Translations under genes and position numbers: made by a program
The notes under the pieces: generated by a model
Databases searched by the model: none
What the model saw: only the letters and a program-made list of their open reading frames with translations
Told to the model about the DNA's origin: nothing
Assembly (NCBI GenBank): GCA_951640165.1
Contig: OX621250.1
Span: forward strand, 14,533,501-14,597,500
Direction of reading: 5' to 3'
Source: Pseudoips prasinana
Taxonomy: Eukaryota; Arthropoda; Insecta; Lepidoptera; Nolidae
DNA: 64,000 nucleotides
In this document: piece after piece, positions 35,534 to 46,363 of the stretch
Position numbering within the stretch: position 1 is the stretch's first letter
Layout: each line of letters starts with the position of its first letter

Positions 35534-36562
35534 TATAAGAATTATCGCAAAAACAAATATATATATATAAACCGTTGCCGGGCAGCTATTGAACAGTATT
35601 GCTAATAAAAAAAACAACAAACAACTCCGTCTGTTACAATAGTAACTAAGAATTTAGTAACGTTTGGTTGTTTTTCAAATTTACTCAAAAATAAAAAAAA
35701 TTAAGTACTACAATAAAATAAACAAATAAGCAACATACAAAATTGCAACTAATGTGTACGAAGAAGATTAACAATTTATTTTAATTTTTTTTTTATTTTT
35801 TTTATTTTTATATAAATATATAATAGAACACACAATTTAATTGTTTATCAATTCCGTTGCCATTATATTTCAACAAAATGAAAACATTTTCTAATCATAA
35901 TAAAAATAAGTAATAATATCAATAAAAACTATACATTAAAATAAAAACAAACAAAATAATAAAATTGCGGATTATTTAGTATGTAGATTGTAATTATAAT
36001 AATGTGGAATGAATTAAATAATATTATTTTGCTGACTTTACCTAATAATAATATGGATTATAAAATGTAAAATAAATTATATGTAACAAATAGATAATAC
36101 AATAGAAAAAATGTAATGCTGACTATACCTACTTCTTAAAAGTAGATAGCAGGGAATTATAATGAATAAATTAGATTTAAAGGAATTATTTTTAAAATAA
36201 GGACAAAAAATGGATACCTACAAAATCACAAATATAAACAAAATCAGGATTATTTAATTGCTGACTGTATTTAATTATGTAGAGAATAATTTAAAAAATA
36301 CACATGCAAATTTATTAAAAATCATTAGGTAATAAGTATTTTGTTTGTCGACAGTACTTTTGCAATTAAATAAACACACGGTAATAAACACAGACCACAC
36401 TAGAATTATATTTAATTTCGTACACCTTAGTTACTGGCAACCAAAAATAATAATAACGTTTCACAAAAATAAAAAAAACAAACACAAAACACCATACACA
36501 ACACCATCTACTCTCGGCAGAATACAGTGATTAAAATAACGACCTTTATTAAAAAAAAAAAA
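35534..36562 (-). other. AT-rich 5' leader of the LTR element
   Basis: About 1 kb of very AT-rich untranslated leader between the primer-binding site and gag. No long ORF. Packaging signals or an IRES would be expected here, but none can be recognised by eye. Confidence 0.7.
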
Positions 36563-36578
36563 CACGTTATGGGCGCCA
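36563..36578 (-). other. tRNA primer-binding site
   Basis: One base inside the 5' LTR the minus strand reads TGGCGCCCATAACGTG. It starts with TGG, which pairs with the CCA end of a tRNA that primes first-strand synthesis. The donor tRNA is not identified. Confidence 0.75.
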
Positions 36579-36579
36579 A

Positions 36580-37229
36580 TGTTACGGTTATTCTTGGGTT
36601 TTGTTAAATGAAACCCAAACTCCGTGAACAAAAATTGTTATTTTAATAAATAACTAAAAGGAAAATTGTAAAAAACAAAATGGTGGTAGGCCGTGGGTAA
36701 CAGGCCGGTCGTTATCTTAATTCTGCCGAGCTTAGGTACTTGACTCCCCTTGGACTGAAGCGACGACGCGACGCGAAGGCGGTGATCGGCAGCCTGGCAG
36801 CCAGGAAAGAGTGGCGTCCAGCCGTTCAGGAACCGTCTAGGGCAGCGGGAGACAGACTTCCTTCATGTAGGTATAGGGCCTCGACCAGATATAAGTTTAG
36901 CCCCAAACTTGAACCCCTGTATGGGGGGCGATAAAAAATAATCCGTTATACACGGCTGGTTTTCACTGATATATATATATCTTCTTTAGTATGGTAAGAA
37001 CTTGTTATTAAACTGTTATTCGTATATTGTTGCGTAAAATTATAATTATAATAAAAAGAAATGCGCGAGCAACGTCTACGTGTGCTTGCTTCCCGAGTCT
37101 CGAGAGTCTGAGGTCGCGGGGCGAGGGCCGCTAAACAGCGATAGCCACTCATCGGGAACCGGTTGTCTCGAATGCACGGCAAGCGAGATCATGCCACTAA
37201 AATAGGTACGTAACGTTTTATACGTTACA
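36580..37229 (-). repeat. 5' LTR (right copy, 650 bp)
   Basis: Same length and, by eye, same sequence as 30237-30886. It carries the promoter that would drive transcription toward lower coordinates. Confidence 0.95.
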
Positions 37230-37233
37230 AGAC
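37230..37233. repeat. Right target-site duplication AGAC
   Basis: Identical to the four bases at 30233-30236 left of the element. Confidence 0.85.
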
Positions 37234-38451
37234 GTTATTATGAAGTGACTTTTATTATTTATAACCGGTGTATTAGTTACACGCAAAATCGATACAGATC
37301 TAATTTGTCAAGATCGCTTTGGTGGTCGTGCTGGCTGTAATAAGACAGCTAGTGATGTTCTGAAACGTCCAACACGAGTTTGTTAGCTTTGTTTAAAATG
37401 GTAAAAATATACGTAGGTATTTAAAACTTTTAAACAGCATAATAAATAATAAGGATTTAGCAGCTAGCTATGCCGGATAATTTATAAACAGATCTATTAC
37501 CTAATTTAAGCTCTCTTGTTACAACAATATACATAGAAATAGGTGTGCATTACGAGAGTAAACTACTCTTACCATGCACACCTAGTCAACAAAGAAAAAG
37601 AATAATCGTAGTACTATTTTTGATAACCGTATCGTTATGATTGTCGAAAATGATATCATGATCGTCGAAAATGGTGTCGCTGTAATAATCGAAAAAAGTA
37701 CACGTACCATTCCTAATTTATGACTTAATACATGGGTTACCAACAAAAGACATAGGTACATATTATTTTAAGTAGGCAAATTATAAAATAATAAATATTT
37801 AAAATAAATGTAAAAAATATTAAATTAATCAACATAAAAATAAACTATTTATAAAATATTATATAATGGTAAAACCTGTAACGGGTAAATCCCGTAATAA
37901 TTTTTATTTGTATAATTAATTTAATAAAAAAAAATGGATTACATATACCTACTTGTATTCAATCCTTTGATACCATTTGTTATATAATTTCATTCTATAC
38001 TCTAATTAAACTTCTTAACTGTAGTTTAGTAGTTTATATATGACGTAATTATAATTAGACTAGCCGCCCCTATAATTAACACACACGGAATTGCGACACA
38101 ACAAGCAAACTGCACGAACCCGGAATACGTGGTCATCATATTATAAACAAACCACGTCATCGTTGAAGTCGTAAGGCCAAGTCACAAGTCCTTGATTAAA
38201 TACAGGACAATCAGTATTATTCTTACGTAATTACTTTGTTTTATAATATAAATAAGGGATAAGGTTATGCAAGAGATGTCACAGCCATATTGAACTTGTG
38301 TTTTTTTTAATATAAATATAATATGTCAATTGAGTAAGTGGGTGTCTTGTCTTGTCATGTCTGTGACCACAATCGACCGTAGTTCTAAATATAAGTAAAC
38401 AATAAAATTTGAGTTAAATACTTCATCTACATGAATTCCCGTAGCATTCCC
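37234..38451. other. AT-rich DNA with one hairpin
   Basis: No gene. At 37540-37584 the arms TAGGTGTGCAT/ATGCACACCTA (11 bp) enclose a 4x4 internal loop and a 6 bp AGAGTA/TACTCT stem, making a hairpin of 45 nt. Confidence 0.6.
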
Positions 38452-38745
38452 ATGGTGATTTGTTAAAAGCACTCCTTGAATCAGCAATTTGGCACAACCG
38501 ATATGGTTTTGGCAGAGCTATGAGGGATTGGCCGAAGTAGTGTTTGGATCTGCCAATTGGTATAGCTGTCAGAGATACAGGCACGGGAATTGGTGTTTTT
38601 CTTTGGATCATCTAATTTACCAGCGTAATATTTACAGATTAATGGGAATTTGCGGAAAATAGTCTTTGGATCGTCAGATTGGTAGAGCAGTCGAGGTTCA
38701 ATCAGAGCCATGGTGATTGGCGAAAAGTACTCTATGGATAATTAA
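38452..38745. repeat. Degenerate minisatellite, about 4.5 units of 59-68 bp
   Basis: A word of the form CTTTGGATC ends at 38482 (as CCTTGAATC), 38550, 38609, 38672 and 38740 (as CTATGGATA), giving periods of 68, 59, 63 and 68 bp. Each is preceded by a GGGATTGGCCGAA-like block and mostly followed by an AATTGG-like block. The minus-strand ORFs here only reflect the repeat. Confidence 0.7.
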
Positions 38746-40780
38746 ATTAATAAAAGCTATGTAATTGGTAGTAGTTACGATTGTGCGACTATAACACTAT
38801 ATTATTTTCATTGGGGGTGAATATGCATTAATCAATTTTGCAGAGAATCTTGTGTTTAATGAACAAACTCAAGTGGGTTAGTATCTGCACAAGTTTGTGA
38901 TGCGTCAACACAGATGCAGTCTATATTCCATCACTCACATTATCCGATAGAATGAAAATCAAACATGACCGGGAGCAGACCAGGCCAATCGAAATTACTT
39001 CCGAAGCATACTAGTGCAATACCCCCTCTTACTGACTGGAAACTGCTACTACTGAAGCGGAATTAGAACCCGTCCTGGGGTCTAATTCCGGGTCGGACCA
39101 TTTAGAAAGAAAAGCTGTCAGTAGAAGCTTATTAACTGCTGTTGAAGACACTACGTAAAGTCGTCTCAGTCAGGTTATGTAACTAACTATAAGTACATAT
39201 TAAACTTTATCATAAGAGTCGATACAATGTCGGAGGTTCGGTCACCCGTTTTGATTATTTAATAAGCGTAATATCCATATTTTATATCATTAAGTATAAT
39301 AATAACAAAGGAAAGGTTATCATCACGCGACTTTCTAGAGGAACCCTCCAACGCCCGCCAGTACGCTCTTTATGTACATTCTAGAAATAATCTTGATACA
39401 AAGATATATTTATTTATGTTATAGGCTTTGAATTGGTAACGTTCATTGTTTATTATAATTTATAACGCATACTTGCCTTTGTCATTTAATTGTTTGTATT
39501 ACGTATTAGAGTGAAAGAGACAAAGCATCTCTCAAGCTGTTGAAATGTAAGGGAGGAATACGTTTAGGTAGAGAGTTAACGTATCGTTTCGGTTTTTAAA
39601 AATATGTTCATTGTGGGATATTAATTCTGGAACTTATAACCCTAATGTTTTTGTAACATGGATAACTGTTTATGATAATTACTGTGCCATAAAAATACTT
39701 TATTATACTTTTCTAGTCAACAGGGAACTACCTAGAAAACCTCGTAAACCATTTATATAGGGGACATACGCAAATTGAAATAAGTTACTATCGGGATTCA
39801 ATCGATATACGGTTTTCGGAATGCAATAATGAGGATAGCGTATGTCATTAAGTAGGTACATTAGAGATCGTACTTGTTCGAAAATTATCATTAAAGACAA
39901 ATGACATCAATTTATTCTCAGTTTTGACACTCAGTTTGTCATCATTTCTCAGTTTGTCAAAAATAATTAGCTTCTAACGTCTGTTATATAAAATATTAGC
40001 TTTCTACACTCTTTCTCCATATGAACTTAACTGTTCCAAATGTCATACTCCTGCGTCCACGCAATTTTCTTAAAAAGGAACACACGTAGCAATATTATGA
40101 TTTTATTTAAAGTATTCTGAACTACAGAATGAAGATACAACGTGCATAACTGAAATATAAAACTAAAATAAAGTTAATCTAGCTAGCGCGGGCATAGAAC
40201 GCCTTGCATTTCTTTATATAAAATGCGCGTGCGGTCGTAATATTTTCTTACAGTCTGTCCAAGATACGAAAAAATAAAAGGTAAACAAACCGTAAATAAG
40301 ATTTTTACGTGTCGCTTTTGCTAGTATTATGCCTAATTTTAACATTACTGTGAATATTTAATCAATGTTTAGAAATTTTAACGAAATTGTTTACATTTAT
40401 GAAAACCATAAAATCTTTTATATTTTAACAGTAATTAACAACAATATTAATACGTATAAAATTTATATAAATAGAAAATAAACCATTATTTTAAGTTCAG
40501 CTAACTGACATTATAAAGCAGCTAAAAAGCCTGCATTTCGAAAGGTATCATTTATTTTATATACTAACAATTTATGGTGGACTATAATCTTGACTATGTT
40601 ATATTGCAACGAGTAGTTTTTGATTTAGTCGGATTTTATCATCCGCCATGTTTTTACTCTTGCCGAACTTGTTGACGCTAGCGTGCTTTCTATTTGTTAT
40701 TATTTTATTATTCGTTGTTATTTGTTGAATTTGTTGCCTTTGTTCTATTTGTTATTAGTTTTGTTGTTATTATATCTGAA
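38746..40780. other. AT-rich upstream flank of the transposase gene
   Basis: No coding sequence recognised. Three close copies of a CTCAGTTTGTCA-like word occur at about 39915-39960. I looked here for a terminal inverted repeat matching the 3' flank of the transposase and found none. Confidence 0.45.
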
Positions 40781-42574
40781 ATGAGTGAACCTGGGCCTAG
40801 TAATATCTACACATTTTCCTCGCCGAAGAAAAAGCGATCCAAGAGGACAGTGATGCACTCGGTGGACAAGGAGACCCTCATCAACATCTACAAGCACGTA
40901 GAAGAGACGTGGCCTAAAGATTCTTATCCATATAAGTATGACATAGCCGATAAAACAGCTGAGATAATGGGAATATCTCGAAGCTCAGTTTTTAAAACTA
41001 CCCGTGAAAGGAAAGAAAAAGGCCGTGTGGAATCCCCTACACCACGATCTCAAAGGCGCTCAATCATTGACAATTTAGACGATTTGCAATTGGGAGCCAT
41101 ACGTCGAAAGATCCACACTTTCTTTTTTGATAATGAATTACCAACAATTGACAAAGTTCTGGATGCTGTGAATACAGACGATACATTACCTGATTTCAAG
41201 AGGACAACTTTCTGTAAAATTTTACAAAAATTACAAGTAAAATATGTCAAACGCAGCCGAAACAGTGCATTGTTGGACCGGGATGACATTGTCCGTTGGA
41301 GGATCAAGTATTTGAACAAGATAGTCCAATTAAGAGCTGAAGGGAGAAAAATATATTATACAGATGAAACATGGCTTAATGAAGGTTAGTTATATTTTCT
41401 ATAACCAACACAAATAACATTTTTATATTTCACTCTCAAACTATCCATCTCTTTAAGACTCAACAATAAATATTGTGTACTTTTTCATTAAATAAATTTT
41501 CTGATCTTGTTGCAGGACATACTATGAGCAAAGTATGGCGAGACCATACAATAAAATCTGTGAAAGAAGCTCACAGTGAAGGCTTATCAATGGGATTAAA
41601 GAATCCAAGTGGTAAAGGCAAGCGCTTAATAATATTGCATATTGGTAAGTTGTCACTTGTCTATCAATGATGTAGACAAAGCTATGTATATAACTTCACA
41701 ATTATTCCATATAAAGAGTATATGAAATGTGTTTTGTAAATTTATAATGAAAATTGATTTTAAATATGAAGACATGAGTGTTTGTTGTGATAATATATAC
41801 TAACTGCAAAACAAAAATGCAAATTTCTGTGTTAAGGCAATTTTTCCCATTGCTATTATTAGGATTATCTTTTTTTTTCTGGAAAGAATTTATTTAATTT
41901 TATTATAATTGTACACAGGATCCGATACGGGCTTCTTGGAAGGAGGCGAATTAATATTTGAAGCTAAGAAAACCGAAGGAGACTATCACTCTGAAATGGA
42001 CTCATATAATTATGAAAAATGGTTTGCCAGAGTTCTTCCAATTTTGGAACCAAATTCTGTTGTTGTCATAGACAATGCACCTTATCATTCCCGAAGAAAG
42101 GAAAAAGTCCCTACTTTAGCTAACAAAAAAATTGATTTACAGAAATGGCTACTTGAAAAATATATACCCTTTGACCAATCCGAAGTTAAAGCACAACTAA
42201 TAGAAAAAATTAGAAAAGAAAAAGACAAATACCAGTCTTATGTTATTGATGAGATGGCTCAAGAAAATGGTATCACAGTGGTAAGGCTTCCACCCTACCA
42301 CTGTGAACTAAATCCAATAGAACTAATTTGGGCCCAAGTGAAAGGGTATGTAACTAGACATAATAAATCATCTAAATTAAATGAAATTAAAATGTTGTTA
42401 GCTGATGCAATTAAAAGTGTATCAGTTGAAAATTGGAAAAGGTGCATTGACCATGTCATAAAAGAAGAACAGAAAATGTTAAAAATTGATGGCATAATTG
42501 ATGATGTGGTTGATCGTTTTGTGATTAATGTGGGTGAAAGTGACACCTCTGATTCTGAGTCTGAATCTGAATAA
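40781..42574 (+). CDS. Intact three-exon DD82E transposase (IS630/Tc1/mariner group, Sailor-like)
   Basis: The exons are 40781-41384, 41516-41644 and 41919-42574. The introns (131 and 274 bp) have donors GTTAGT and GTAAGT and acceptors TTGCAG and ACACAG, and both interrupt a glycine codon after base 1. Joined, they give 462 aa without stops. I chose the ATG at 40781; the frame is open 29 codons further up only to a TTG. A basic stretch PKKKRSKR (15-22) could be a nuclear localisation signal. A helix-turn-helix-like region lies near 58-80 (EIMGISRSSVFK). The RNase H-fold DDE catalytic triad is D195 (IYYTDETW), D296 (VVVIDNAPYHS) and E379 (LPPYHCELNPIE). Exactly 82 residues separate the second D from E, instead of 34-41 in classic Tc1/mariner. 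The C-terminus is acidic and serine-rich (SDTSDSESESE). It would cut and paste DNA at TA sites. No terminal inverted repeats were found, so a domesticated host gene is possible. Confidence 0.87.
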
Positions 42575-43110
42575 ACTGATATTAAAATATACTTGTTTAA
42601 TTTTAATTTATAATTTCTTTTCTATTTGATACTTACACTAAAAACACATAGCATAGTATCTACTGCTTTTTTGAGTATAAATATCATATAGTACAGGTAT
42701 TTTAACATACATATACTTAAATAAAATACTAGTAAGATTTTTTTTAATTGAACACATATAAAACACAAAAACCCCTTTTAATGCAAAGTCGGGTGACGAA
42801 AAAATGTTTGAGAACCATTGATTTGTTTATTTACATTTTATTTTTTCATAAGTTGGATAAGGTATAGTAGTTTATTTTGCTCTGATCATTGCTTGACCGT
42901 TTCTCGCTCGGTAAAATAAAAGGGCTGCGTGAATGTACTTGTTGCTGCGCACCTATTAAGTCGAGTGCAACGGGCTTAACTGTATTGGTAATATTATTTA
43001 GCTTACTGTGCTTACCTTCGGTATCATTTGATAAAGGTTTTGGCAAAGACAAGAAAGTGGTATGGAATAGGCACCACCGAAAGGATACTTTCTCTTAAAT
43101 ATTGATTTAT
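42575..43110. other. 3' flank of the transposase; unassigned GC-richer segment
   Basis: 42575-42800 is AT-rich, probable 3' UTR. TGTTTGAGAACCATTG at 42805-42820 resembles the terminal sequence of some hAT elements, read outward, but its partner end is not found. 42890-43095 is less AT-rich and open on the plus strand (69 codons) and partly on the minus strand. I suspect a fragment of another dispersed repeat but cannot identify it. Confidence 0.35.
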
Positions 43111-43450
43111 AGAATAGAATAGAATACTCTTTATTATACACACATACACGACAAATTCATAGGACACTAATAACACAATCATGTACAATGGGCGGTCTTA
43201 TCGCATCAAGCGATTTCTTCCAGACAACCTTTGGATGGATAGGAGCTGTAATTATTTTAAAAATAGTAGGTGTGCAACAAATGAAAAAGTAGATAAGTCT
43301 AAATACATGAATAAATATAAGCATATACATAAATATATACATACATATACATAAATATATATAGATATAATAAAACTATGTATAAATACAATACCGTGCA
43401 TATTATACAACTTAAAAAAATACATAAATATTACATTAGACAATAGGTGA

Positions 43451-46363
43451 CTACAAACTTAGGTAGTGCTCTTTAACTGCTTTATTGAACGTGGTAAGAG
43501 TTTGGGCACGTCTGATAGTAACTGGCAAGGAATTCCACAATTGTACTGCTTGAACTGAGAATGACTTGCTCATAAATATTGTAGAGTGCATAGGAGTATG
43601 CAGCTTTAGGTTGTGTGATGATCTTAGGAATCTGGTATGCGTGTCACAGAGAAACTCGAAACGGTTTTTGAGGTATACAGGTGTAGCGGGATTAAACAGA
43701 GTGTTATATAATAAAGAAAGAACATGAGCATTCCGACGAAGGCGGATTGGCAACCATTTGAGCTTTGAACGGAATAATGAAACGTGATCATATTTGCGTA
43801 GGCCAAATATGAATCTAATACAAAGGTTTTGAAGACGCTCAAGTTTATCCAGTTGTTCTTCTGTCAGATCTAGATAGCTGGCATCGGCATAGTCGAGAAT
43901 AGGCAAGAGGAGTGATTGTGCAAGAGCAGTTTTAGTGGTAATAGGGAGGAAGTTGCGCAGTCGCCTGAGGGAACCTGATGACGCAAAAAGTTTACAACTT
44001 ACAGCTTTCAGTTGAGGACCCCATGATAATGTATTATCAAAGATAATCCCCAAGTTCTTAACGTTATCCCTGAGAGGGATAACGGTGCCATCAAACATGA
44101 TTTGGGGGAGTTGGGAGCAGTCCAATTTGGAAATCAGTCGAGAGCTGCCAAGTACTATAGCCTGTGTTTTCATCGGATTGATTTTGAGACCAAAGTTCTG
44201 ACTCCACGCCCTAATCCGAGCTAAATCATTATTGATTGTCGCCATTGCACTGGGTAAGTTCGTAAGCGAAGCATGGGAATAAATCTGTAGATCGTCTGCA
44301 TAAAGATGATAGGAGGAAGAAAGATTATTGGAAATTGTATTAATAAATAAAGCAAAAAGCAATGGAGAAAGAACGCCACCCTGTGGCACGCCAGCAACTG
44401 TATTAGACCATGTAGAAAACATATCATTAATACGGATTCTTTGCCGGCGCCCAAACAGGTAAGATTGAAACCATTCAATCACCGTTGGAGATATGTTAAG
44501 TGACGTCAAAATGCCAAGAAGAATGTCAAAATCTACAGTATTAAAATCTAGTAAAAGGAGAACTGTAAGATTTCCATTCTCCATGGCACCTCTGATGTCT
44601 TCCGTAATATGGACCAGGGCTGTAACGGTACTATGACCAGGACGGAAACCGGATTGCATAGGGTTGAGGATATTGTGCTTACATACATAGGAATTAAGTT
44701 GGGTGTAGATAAGCCGCTCGAGGACTTTTGATAGGAATGGAAGAATGGATATAGGACGATAGTCGGAGAAGGAGGATGGTTTTCTTGTTTTAGGAATGGG
44801 AGTGACTAGGGCTTCTTTCCATTTAGAAGGAAAGAATCCACTCGATATGGAACAATTAAGGATGTGACTGATAATGGGTAGGATATCATCAAGGATAGGA
44901 ATGATCATATTACGGCTGACACTGTCGCTACCGACCGCATTGGAAGATATTGACAGGATGCCTTTCTTAACATCACAATCGGAGAATTGATTGAAAACAA
45001 ATGGTGGATGATCGGCAGTTGGAAGTGATGAAAGATATCTTAACGATTGAGTTTTAGCTAATGCGTTACTCGATGATGAAGAGGAAAAGTACTGATTAAG
45101 AGAATTGATGTCTAATGTATTAGGGAGAGTATCTAGAGATTTTCCAACTCCTAATGATCTAAGAAATTTCCAGATTTTCGCTGGATCTCCGTTTTCAACG
45201 GATTTATGGATATTATGGCGTTGAGCACTCCTACACATCTTATTGCAGCGATTTCGGATTGCGAGATATTTGTCCCGAGAGTAGTCAGATGGTCGACACT
45301 TGTATCTTGATTTCGCAGCTGTTTTGAGACTTATGAGTGCCTTGATCTCATCATTAAGCCATGGTGCTGGCAAGTGTTTTACTCGTATAGCTCGAATAGG
45401 CGCGTGTATGTCGTACAAATCAATCAAAGTAGCTGTAAATATATTAACCTTGTCATCGACTGAGGCAGAATTCCATAGCGAGCTCCAGTCAATACCCCTG
45501 GCGGCTTCTCGAAGACTCTCAAGGTTCATACCACTAAAATTGCGCTGCAGAAGAATTTTCGACTTAGCCTTTGGTGGACGGATTGCATAGGAAACAAAGA
45601 TCAGATCGTGATAAGAAAACATGTCAGCCGAGCATTGGCCATGCTTAGCGACATGATCACGAGAAGAGACGAAGATAAGGTCCAAGAGAGATGGAGTTGC
45701 ATTAGGAAAGCGGTGTGTTGCATTCAATGGAAGGCAGGAAAGGTTTGTCGATTCAGAGACCGACAGGAGAGAGGAAGCACGAAAATCATTTTTTAGGAGG
45801 CAAGTGTTGAAATCACCCATTAAAATAGTATGACTGTAAGAAGGAGTGAATTTTTCTAAAAGTGTTTCAAAAGAATTAAAGAAATTGATGCGGAGGGACG
45901 GACAATAATATACACCCAAAAGCACTTTCGTATGATGCAGTTCGACTTCAATTAGAAGATGTTCACCTGCATTCAGTGGAGGCGGCTGCGGTGACGTATC
46001 TATTACGTTAAAGTTAATGTAGTTACGGAGATAAATGGCTACGCCACCACCACCACCTGCCACGCGATCATTTCGTATTAAATTAAAGCCTGGGAGGGAG
46101 TAAGTGACAGATGGGAGACAAGGTTTTAACCATGATTCGGATACCAGAATGGCGTGGATGTTCTTACAGTCAAAATTTGCCAGCATCTCTGGAAAATGAG
46201 CCGGAATGCTTTGGGCATTGATGTGGACCACATTGAAATTCCTAAGAGCATCGTTAAAGTGAGAATTGAGAGTATCACCAAGAGATGGGAAACTTAGGTA
46301 GCTCGAATCACTACACGCGGTTTGAAAGCTATCGGAATCACTGTCATAGTCAGATAGTGACAT
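43451..46363 (-). CDS. ORF2: AP-type endonuclease and reverse transcriptase of a non-LTR retrotransposon
   Basis: 970 aa from an ATG at 46363. The endonuclease (about 42-260) nicks the target. It shows VVHINAQS (N49), SESWL (E76), GGGGGVAIYLR, MGDFN (D184, N186), SLLDLIFVS (D228) and YHDLIF (H252). The reverse transcriptase (about 500-760) primes on that nick. It shows FSDYRPISILPFLSKVLERL split over 532-551, MQSGFRPGHST (569-579), PQGGVLSPLLF (660-670) and YADD (688-691). Motif A reads LLLLDFNTVDFD around D606. Compared with the usual hhDxxxAFDTVDxD pattern it is four residues short and lacks the AF pair, whose aromatic residue acts as the dNTP steric gate. The reading frame is kept, but activity is doubtful. 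Antisense ORFs here are shadows. Confidence 0.92.
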   Translation of the reverse strand: MSLSDYDSDSDSFQTACSDSSYLSFPSLGDTLNSHFNDALRNFNVVHINAQSIPAHFPEMLANFDCKNIHAILVSESWLKPCLPSVTYSLPGFNLIRNDRVAGGGGGVAIYLRNYINFNVIDTSPQPPPLNAGEHLLIEVELHHTKVLLGVYYCPSLRINFFNSFETLLEKFTPSYSHTILMGDFNTCLLKNDFRASSLLSVSESTNLSCLPLNATHRFPNATPSLLDLIFVSSRDHVAKHGQCSADMFSYHDLIFVSYAIRPPKAKSKILLQRNFSGMNLESLREAARGIDWSSLWNSASVDDKVNIFTATLIDLYDIHAPIRAIRVKHLPAPWLNDEIKALISLKTAAKSRYKCRPSDYSRDKYLAIRNRCNKMCRSAQRHNIHKSVENGDPAKIWKFLRSLGVGKSLDTLPNTLDINSLNQYFSSSSSSNALAKTQSLRYLSSLPTADHPPFVFNQFSDCDVKKGILSISSNAVGSDSVSRNMIIPILDDILPIISHILNCSISSGFFPSKWKEALVTPIPKTRKPSSFSDYRPISILPFLSKVLERLIYTQLNSYVCKHNILNPMQSGFRPGHSTVTALVHITEDIRGAMENGNLTVLLLLDFNTVDFDILLGILTSLNISPTVIEWFQSYLFGRRQRIRINDMFSTWSNTVAGVPQGGVLSPLLFALFINTISNNLSSSYHLYADDLQIYSHASLTNLPSAMATINNDLARIRAWSQNFGLKINPMKTQAIVLGSSRLISKLDCSQLPQIMFDGTVIPLRDNVKNLGIIFDNTLSWGPQLKAVSCKLFASSGSLRRLRNFLPITTKTALAQSLLLPILDYADASYLDLTEEQLDKLERLQNLCIRFIFGLRKYDHVSLFRSKLKWLPIRLRRNAHVLSLLYNTLFNPATPVYLKNRFEFLCDTHTRFLRSSHNLKLHTPMHSTIFMSKSFSVQAVQLWNSLPVTIRRAQTLTTFNKAVKEHYLSL

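Larger units (their letters stand above)
30237..37229 (-). mobile_element. Complete Ty3/gypsy-type LTR retrotransposon
   Basis: A 6,993 bp element on the minus strand. Its parts are a 5' LTR (36580-37229), primer-binding site, AT-rich leader, gag, -1 frameshift site, pol (protease, RT, RNase H, integrase), polypurine tract, and a 3' LTR (30237-30886). The order RT then RNase H then integrase defines the Ty3/gypsy group rather than copia. There is no third ORF for an envelope, so this is a retrotransposon and not an errantivirus-like retrovirus. Both long ORFs are open and the LTRs look identical, so insertion was recent and the copy may be active. Confidence 0.96.

Noticed and set aside
30990..37229. 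Endogenous retrovirus (errantivirus)
   Set aside because: There is no envelope ORF between integrase and the 3' LTR. Pol ends about 100 bp before the LTR.
40694..40780. Extension of the transposase 29 codons upstream to a TTG
   Set aside because: There is no ATG in this part, and it is hydrophobic and AT-rich. The ATG at 40781 gives a normal N-terminus.
42804..42820. TGTTTGAGAACCATTG as a terminal repeat of the DD82E transposon
   Set aside because: It looks more like a hAT-type end and has no partner upstream of the gene that I could find.
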